A DNA stretch of 64,000 nucleotides. Origin: Aromatoleum toluvorans. Its GTDB lineage: Bacteria > Pseudomonadota > Gammaproteobacteria > Burkholderiales > Rhodocyclaceae. Under the pieces are notes generated by a model that saw only the letters and a list, made by a program, of their open reading frames with translations, made no database searches and was not told the DNA's origin. The first letter of the stretch is position 1, and every line of letters begins with the position of its first letter. The stretch covers positions 1-64,000 of the forward strand of contig NZ_WTVN01000028.1 in NCBI RefSeq assembly GCF_012910905.1, written 5' to 3'. Made by a program: the position numbers and the translations under genes. Shown here in pieces: positions 56,268 to 64,000 of the stretch.

Positions 56268-56942
56268 ATGCGCCATCTGGCATGCCGCACGATCCTGGCC
56301 GCCGGCCTGCTCGCCGCCGCTTTCGCACACGCCGACTACACGCCCCCCGCCGCCGTCGCGCAGAGCGCGGTGGGCGCCTACGAGGCCGGGCGGCTCGACG
56401 AGGCGGCGCAACTTTTCGAGCGCGCCGCCCGCGCCGGCAACCGCCTCGCGCAGTTCAACCTTGCCATGATGCTGTTCCGCAAGGAAGCCGTCGAACGCGA
56501 ACCGGACGCCGCGTGGCGCTGGCTGCGTCGCGCGGCCGGCGCCGGCCTCGCCCAGGCGCAATTCAACCTCGCGCTGCTCTACGACCACGGCAGCGGGGTC
56601 GCGAAATCACTGACGACGGCCGCAGAGTGGTACCGCCGTGCCGCCGAACAGGGCCACACCGAAGCGCAGGTCAATCTCGCGACCATGTACTTCGTCGGAC
56701 AAGGCGTCCCGAAAGACTCCTCCGCGGCCGCCCGCTGGTACCTCGCCGCCGCGCGCGCGGGGCACGCCGGCGCGCAGTACATCGTCGCTTCGATGTACGA
56801 AACGGGCGAAGGGCTCGCCCCTGATGCCGCGCTGGCCGAACGCTGGTACGCGCAGGCCGCCCTGCAGGGCGACCCTGCCGCCCGTGCAAAATACGAGGAA
56901 CTGCGCGCCCGCCACGATGGCATCGGCCAGCAAGACCACTGA
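56268..56942 (+). CDS. Exported Sel1-like repeat (TPR) protein
   Basis: The 224-residue precursor has a signal peptide (LAAAFAHA/DY) and about four Sel1-like repeats of 36 residues (AAQLFERAARAGNRLAQFNL; AAEWYRRAAEQGHTEAQVNL; AARWYLAAARAGHAGAQYIV). These solenoids bind partner proteins or peptidoglycan enzymes. The ATG at 56268 follows GGAGG. Partner unknown; the neighbouring genes give no hint. Confidence 0.88.
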   Translation: MRHLACRTILAAGLLAAAFAHADYTPPAAVAQSAVGAYEAGRLDEAAQLFERAARAGNRLAQFNLAMMLFRKEAVEREPDAAWRWLRRAAGAGLAQAQFNLALLYDHGSGVAKSLTTAAEWYRRAAEQGHTEAQVNLATMYFVGQGVPKDSSAAARWYLAAARAGHAGAQYIVASMYETGEGLAPDAALAERWYAQAALQGDPAARAKYEELRARHDGIGQQDH

Positions 56943-56958
56943 CGCGGTCGGGCGCGGC

Positions 56959-57924
56959 TCAGGCGGGACTGAGCTCCCGCAGCGCGCACTCGTCGAGCCA
57001 GAATCCCAGCCCCTGCGCATTGAGTTCGAGATCGGTCCGCAGGATGCGGAAGACCTCCTCCTCCGGCAAGGTCCAGCCTTGCCGCTCCGCCTCTTCGCGC
57101 ACGATCTGCTCCAGCCCCGCGAGGATCTCGACGTGCCGCGCCACGCCCTCGCCGCGCGCCGCGCGCGCCACCGCGACCTGCGTGTCGATCAGCCGGTGCA
57201 GGTCCGCGGCCAGCCGCTCCACCCCCGTCACGCGGCTGTAATGGGTGAGGTACATCGCTTCCGGCCGATGGCTCATCAGGCGGTCGATGGACGCATGCAG
57301 CGCATCGGGGTCGAACTGCGTCGGCGTCGTCGTCGGGAACACCGACGGACGGCCCTCGACGTCGAACTCGCGGTACGACAGCCCGAAGGTGTCGCCGGTG
57401 AAGAACGCGTGCGCGGTTTCGTCCCAGATGCAGACGTGGTGCTTCGCATGCCCTGGCGTCTGCAGGATGCGCAGCGTGCGTCCGCCGAGATCGAGCTCCA
57501 GCCCCTCCTCGGCGGCGACGATGCGCTCGGCCTCGATCGGCGCGAGCCGCCCGTACAGCGCAAAGGCGCGCTCGGCGCCATACACCGCGGAGGTCCCCTC
57601 CCACAGCTTGGCCGGATCGACCATGTGGCGCACGCCGCGCGGATGGACCACGAGCTTCGCGTTCGGAAGCGCGCACATCAGGCTGCCGGCACCACCGGCG
57701 TGATCCAGGTGGATATGCGTCAGGATCACCCACTGCACCATCGCGGGCTCGATACCGGCCGCGGCCAGCGCCGCGAGCACACGCGGCACCGACGCGTTGG
57801 TGCCGGTATCGACGATGGCCGCGCAGCCCTGGTCGATGATCAGATGAATGGCCGCCACCCCCGGACCGCAGTAACCGGAGTCCACCGCCAGAATGCCGTC
57901 GGGGTGGGCCGTCAGGGTTTGCAC
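56959..57924 (-). CDS. MBL-fold metallo-hydrolase
   Basis: The 321-residue protein has the metallo-beta-lactamase metal motif THIHLDHAGG (H70, H72, D74, H75), the later TPGHAKHH and TGDTFG, and a long C-terminal helical region (to residue 321). It matches uncharacterised glyoxalase II-like hydrolases. The start is GTG at 57924 with GGAGG 9 bases upstream. It is divergent from the MalY-like gene. Confidence 0.85.
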   Translation of the reverse strand: MQTLTAHPDGILAVDSGYCGPGVAAIHLIIDQGCAAIVDTGTNASVPRVLAALAAAGIEPAMVQWVILTHIHLDHAGGAGSLMCALPNAKLVVHPRGVRHMVDPAKLWEGTSAVYGAERAFALYGRLAPIEAERIVAAEEGLELDLGGRTLRILQTPGHAKHHVCIWDETAHAFFTGDTFGLSYREFDVEGRPSVFPTTTPTQFDPDALHASIDRLMSHRPEAMYLTHYSRVTGVERLAADLHRLIDTQVAVARAARGEGVARHVEILAGLEQIVREEAERQGWTLPEEEVFRILRTDLELNAQGLGFWLDECALRELSPA

Positions 57925-58013
57925 GATTGTCTTCCTCCAACTCGATAACCTGATTTTGTGTAATTGTATCCCGCCTGCCGTCGCGACCCGGCAAGCCTCA
58001 AGGAACCCGTCTC

Positions 58014-59195
58014 ATGCCCCCCTCTGACCCGATGCCTGCCACTCCGTTCGATTTCGACAACCTTCCCGACCGCCGCTTGGTCCCCGGCGAAAAATGGGAC
58101 CGCTATGCCGGCCGCGACGTCCTGCCGCTGTGGGTCGCCGACATGGACTTCCCCGCCCCGCCTGCCGTCCTCGACGCGATCCGCGCACGCCTCGACCACC
58201 GCGTGTTCGGCTACACGGACGCCTGGCCCGGCCTCGTCGAAGCGGTGACCGAGGGCATCGCCCGCGATCACGCATGGCGCATCGAACCCGACTGGCTCGT
58301 GTGGCTGCCGGGCGTCGTCACCGGCTTCAATCTCGCCTGCCGCGCGACGGGCGAAGCCGGCGACGAAGTCTTCACCGCCACCCCCGTCTACCCGCCCTTC
58401 CTCAGCGCCCCCGGCAACAGCGACCGGCGCCTCGTCACGCGTCCGCTCGAGCGTGTCGACGGCCGCTGGGGCTGGGACCGCGCCGAAGTCGAGAGCGCCA
58501 TCACCGCACGCACCCGCCTGCTGATGCTGTGCAACCCGCACAACCCCGTCGGCCGCGTGTTCGACCGCGACGAACTCCAATGGCTCGCCGGCCTCGCTGA
58601 ACGGCACAACCTGACGATCTGCTCCGACGAGATCCACTGCGGCCTCGTGCTCGATCCCGCGACCCCGCACATCCCGATCGCCGCGCTCGGCGACGACGTC
58701 GCGCGCCGCACCATCACCCTGATGGCGCCGTCCAAGACCTGGAACATCCCCGCGCTCTACTGCGCCTTCGCGATCATCCCCGACCCCGCGCTGCGCCGCC
58801 GCTTCCGTCACCAGATGCGCGGCATCGTCCCCCACACCAACCTGCTCGGCATGGTCGCGGCCGAGGCCGCCTACCGCGACGGCGGCCCGTGGCGCACGGC
58901 CCTCCTCGACTACCTGCGCGGCAACCTCGACCTGGTAATGGACGCCGTCGCGACCATGCCCGGCCTCGCAACGACGCGCCCGGAAGCGACCTACCTCGCG
59001 TGGATCGACTGCCGCGACGCCGGCCTCGAAAACCCCATGCGTTTCTTCGAAGACGCCGGCGTCGGCCTGTCCGACGGCACCCCCTTCGGCATGCCCGGCT
59101 TCGTGCGCCTCAACTTCGGCTGCCCGCGCGCACTGCTCACCGAAGCGCTGGCGCGCATGCGCCGGGCACTCGCAGAACGACCCTCACCCGCCTGA
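58014..59195 (+). CDS. MalY/PatB-type C-S lyase (cystathionine beta-lyase-like)
   Basis: The 393-residue PLP enzyme has LPLWVADMDFPAPPAVLDAI near the N-terminus, CNPHNPVGRVF, SDEIHCGLVL and the PLP lysine K241 in SKTWNIPAL, all typical of MalY/PatB. It likely splits cystathionine or cysteine conjugates to pyruvate, ammonia and a thiol. The ATG at 58014 follows AAGGAACC; an ATG at 58032 is possible. Confidence 0.9.
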   Translation: MPPSDPMPATPFDFDNLPDRRLVPGEKWDRYAGRDVLPLWVADMDFPAPPAVLDAIRARLDHRVFGYTDAWPGLVEAVTEGIARDHAWRIEPDWLVWLPGVVTGFNLACRATGEAGDEVFTATPVYPPFLSAPGNSDRRLVTRPLERVDGRWGWDRAEVESAITARTRLLMLCNPHNPVGRVFDRDELQWLAGLAERHNLTICSDEIHCGLVLDPATPHIPIAALGDDVARRTITLMAPSKTWNIPALYCAFAIIPDPALRRRFRHQMRGIVPHTNLLGMVAAEAAYRDGGPWRTALLDYLRGNLDLVMDAVATMPGLATTRPEATYLAWIDCRDAGLENPMRFFEDAGVGLSDGTPFGMPGFVRLNFGCPRALLTEALARMRRALAERPSPA

Positions 59196-59213
59196 ACGCC
59201 CGCGCAGAACCAG

Positions 59214-59249
59214 ACAAAAAGGCCCGCGTCCTCCCGGAACGCGGGCCTT
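59214..59249 (-). terminator. Intrinsic terminator of ssb
   Basis: AAGGCCCGCGT (59219-59229) pairs perfectly with ACGCGGGCCTT (59239-59249) over a 9-base loop. On the minus strand the stem is followed by TTTTTGTCTG, so it ends the ssb transcript; it may also serve the convergent lyase gene. Confidence 0.85.
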
Positions 59250-59275
59250 CGATCGACAAACAGGGAAATGACTTC

Positions 59276-59758
59276 TCAGAACGGGATATCGTCGTCGAAA
59301 TCCCCGAATCCGCCGCTCCCCGACTGGCTCGGCGCCTTCTGGGCCGGCGCCTGCGGCGGAGCCGAGCGGGCGGGCGCGGCAGGCGCCTCGTAACCGCCCA
59401 TCGGTGCATCGCCACCACCGCCCTGACGCGATCCCAGCATCTTCATCTCGTCACCGCGGATTTCGGTCGTGTAGCGGTCCTGGCCGTCCTTGTCCTGCCA
59501 CTTGCGCGTCTGCAGGCGCCCCTCGACATAGATCTGGCTGCCCTTGCGCAGGTACTGCGCGGCAATCTCGGCCAGCCGCCCGAAGAACACCACGCGGTGC
59601 CACTCCGTCGCCTCTTTCTTCTCGCCGCTTTGCTTGTCCTTCCACGTCTCGGTCGTCGCGACGGTGATGTTGCAGATCGCGTCGCCGCTCGGCGCGTAGC
59701 GGGTTTCCGGATCGCGCCCCAGGTTGCCGATCAGGATGACTTTGTTCAGGGAAGCCAT
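59276..59758 (-). CDS. ssb: Single-stranded DNA-binding protein
   Basis: The 160-residue protein has the OB-fold start [40 protein letters not shown] and the Gly/Pro/Gln-rich linker ending in the acidic tip DDDIPF that binds partner proteins. The ribosome site GAGGAGAACCTC is strong. The MFS gene is 24 bp upstream in the same direction and uvrA is divergent beyond it. Confidence 0.97.
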   Translation of the reverse strand: MASLNKVILIGNLGRDPETRYAPSGDAICNITVATTETWKDKQSGEKKEATEWHRVVFFGRLAEIAAQYLRKGSQIYVEGRLQTRKWQDKDGQDRYTTEIRGDEMKMLGSRQGGGGDAPMGGYEAPAAPARSAPPQAPAQKAPSQSGSGGFGDFDDDIPF

Positions 59759-59782
59759 GAGGTTCTCCTCGGATGTTTCAGG

Positions 59783-60991
59783 TTAGTGTGCCGCCGACGC
59801 CGGCGTCGCGCGGCGGGCGGGCGGATTCATTGAGACTGCCAGCAGCAGCCAGATCACGGCGAGCACGCCGCACACCAGGTTCACGGCGCCGCTGCCGTAG
59901 TGTTCGGCCAGCCAGCCCCCCAGCATGCCGCCGAGGAACAGCCCGATCGACTGCAGCGTGTTGTACAGACCGAGGGCCGTGCCCTTCGCATGCGCGGGCG
60001 CCACCTTCGAGATCCACGACGGCAGGATCGCCTCGAGCACGTTGAACGCAACGAAGAAGAGCGTCAACCACAGGCCCAGCGTCACGACGTTCCGGCCGAA
60101 GGCGAACAGGCCGACCTGCACGATCACGAGCAACACGATCGCCCCCCCGAACACCTGCTTCATGCGGTTGCGCCGCTCCGCCGCGATCACCGCCGGCACC
60201 ATCGCCGCGAACGACAACACGACGGCCGGCAGGTAGACCTTCCAGTGTTCCGGCAGCGGCAGGTTTGCCCCGCTCACCAGCGCAGCCGGCACCATCACCC
60301 ACATCGCCGTCTGGATCAGGTGCAGCACGAACACGCCGACATTCAGCCGCATCAGCTGGCCGTCGCGGAACACCTCGCCGAACAGCCCGGTCGGCGCGCG
60401 CGGCACCGGCGGCGCAGCCGGCACCACATACACGACCACGGCGATCGCCGCCGCCGCAAGCGCAGCCGTCAGCCAGAAGATCCCGCTCATGCCAATCGCA
60501 TTATACAGGATCGGCGCCGCCACCATCGACAACGCGAACACCAAGCCGATGCTCGACCCGATCATCGCCATCACCTTGGTGCGGTGCTGGTCGCGCGTCA
60601 GGTCCGCGGCGAGCGCCGTCACCGCCGCCGAGATCGCCCCCGCCCCCTGCAGCACGCGCCCCGCGATCACGGTTTCGATATTGCCGGCCAGCGCCGCGAC
60701 CGCGCTGCCGATCACGAACAGCACGAGACCGAAGACGATCACCGGCTTGCGCCCGAAGCGATCCGACGCCACGCCATAGGGCATCTGCAGGAAAGCCTGC
60801 GTCAGCCCGTAGGCACCGATCGCCAGCCCCACCAGGGTCAGGTTGTCGCCGCCCGGAAGATGATGCGCGTGCACCGAAAACACCGGCAGGATCAGGAACA
60901 ACCCGAGCATGCGCAGTGCGAAGATCGCGGCCAGGCTCGCGCCAGCCCGGCGTTCTGCGGGAGTCATCGGATCGTGCTCGGGTCGGGCCAT
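59783..60991 (-). CDS. MFS transporter (YajR-like)
   Basis: The 402-residue protein has 12 helices and the MFS motif [19 protein letters not shown] between helices 2 and 3. It lacks the C-terminal soluble domain found in E. coli YajR. Substrate unknown. The ssb-MFS-uvrA block is a stable arrangement in betaproteobacteria. Confidence 0.88.
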   Translation of the reverse strand: MARPEHDPMTPAERRAGASLAAIFALRMLGLFLILPVFSVHAHHLPGGDNLTLVGLAIGAYGLTQAFLQMPYGVASDRFGRKPVIVFGLVLFVIGSAVAALAGNIETVIAGRVLQGAGAISAAVTALAADLTRDQHRTKVMAMIGSSIGLVFALSMVAAPILYNAIGMSGIFWLTAALAAAAIAVVVYVVPAAPPVPRAPTGLFGEVFRDGQLMRLNVGVFVLHLIQTAMWVMVPAALVSGANLPLPEHWKVYLPAVVLSFAAMVPAVIAAERRNRMKQVFGGAIVLLVIVQVGLFAFGRNVVTLGLWLTLFFVAFNVLEAILPSWISKVAPAHAKGTALGLYNTLQSIGLFLGGMLGGWLAEHYGSGAVNLVCGVLAVIWLLLAVSMNPPARRATPASAAH

Positions 60992-61043
60992 TGCGGTCGG
61001 GGCTGAGACAAAACGGCGATTCTAGCACCGGCCGCCCGCCGGT

Positions 61044-61073
61044 TTGGCTTGCTTCGTCGTTCTCTCGTATAGT
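61044..61073 (+). promoter_or_regulatory. Probable sigma-70 promoter of uvrA
   Basis: TTGGCT (61044-61049), an 18-base spacer and TATAGT (61068-61073) fit -35/-10 elements, 30 bp before the uvrA ATG. No SOS box CTGT-N8-ACAG is visible in the divergent gap. Confidence 0.5.
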
Positions 61074-61102
61074 GGCACGTTACCCTTTCGTCAGCCCGGC
61101 CC

Positions 61103-63937
<2,835 letters not shown>

Positions 63938-64000
63938 GGCGGGAAAATTCCCGCAAGCCCGCTTACAATTTGAAGCAGATCATCTTTGAGTATTCCGGAA
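63938..64000. other. Downstream end of the window
   Basis: A short hairpin GCGGGAA/TTCCCGC (63939-63954) follows the uvrA stop without a T run. No further gene starts before the window ends. Confidence 0.4.

Noticed and set aside
60992-61102. SOS/LexA box between the MFS gene and uvrA
   Set aside because: No CTGT-N8-ACAG or close variant could be read in the gap.
63939-63954. Terminator after uvrA
   Set aside because: The stem has only a two-base loop region and no T run, so it was not called a terminator.

Overview
The window is GC-rich, almost continuously coding DNA from a Gram-negative bacterium. The gene content fits a betaproteobacterium of the Rhodocyclales type (Azoarcus/Thauera/Aromatoleum-like): several TonB-dependent receptors, RND pumps, a PilS/PilR-controlled type IV pilin, and the ssb-MFS-uvrA block. 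The taxonomic call is inference from gene content, not from a marker gene. No rRNA, tRNA or CRISPR array was recognised.

Layout. 0.2-4.9 kb: a MacA-MacB-TolC tripartite export operon. 5.1-9.8 kb: an FtrABCD-type ferrous iron uptake operon (P19-like protein, cupredoxin-like protein, FTR1 permease, polyferredoxin) with a coiled-coil porin gene inserted after ftrA and a Fur-like operator in front. 9.9-12.6 kb: a two-subunit, Tat-exported molybdenum hydroxylase of the isoquinoline-1-oxidoreductase family. 12.7-20.2 kb: three TonB-dependent receptors and a PepSY membrane protein, with Fur-like boxes between the two divergent receptors; together with the Ftr operon this is an iron-acquisition block. 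20.3-22.5 kb: a rhodanese, AzlCD amino-acid exporter and a small exported protein. 22.5-32.4 kb: a copper/silver resistance region (DUF411 protein, CusS-CusR, cupredoxin, CusF, CusCBA) with a regulator-type inverted repeat between the divergent halves.

32.4-41.1 kb: a type IV pilus region. A ccdAB toxin-antitoxin pair, a sigma-54-promoted pilin, a PglL/TfpO-like oligosaccharyltransferase with visibly lower GC, an exported protein with a charged repeat tail, and a phd-vapC pair lead to the convergent pilS-pilR operon. The vapC pair sits between two roughly 0.2-kb direct copies of the 3' end of the charged-tail gene, one intact and one frameshifted, which suggests a cassette insertion or gene remnant.

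41.1-47.4 kb: methionine aminotransferase, mtnA translationally coupled to a class II aldolase (a possible DHAP-shunt pair for methylthioadenosine salvage), two tandem 3-hydroxyisobutyrate-dehydrogenase paralogues and ybiB. 47.6-58 kb: pirin, azoreductase, dsbB, a PilZ protein, an RND pump operon ending in a DUF2892 gene whose first start codon lies inside a perfect 12-6-12 palindrome, cbiX, tcdA, a Sel1-repeat protein, an MBL hydrolase and a MalY/PatB lyase. 58-64 kb: ssb, an MFS transporter and uvrA.

Several intergenic hairpin repeats are scattered through the right half, including a nested 184-bp inverted repeat at 42.37-42.55 kb, REP/REPIN-like elements at 44.38 and 47.49 kb, and a short repeat shared between 17.28 and 47.40 kb.
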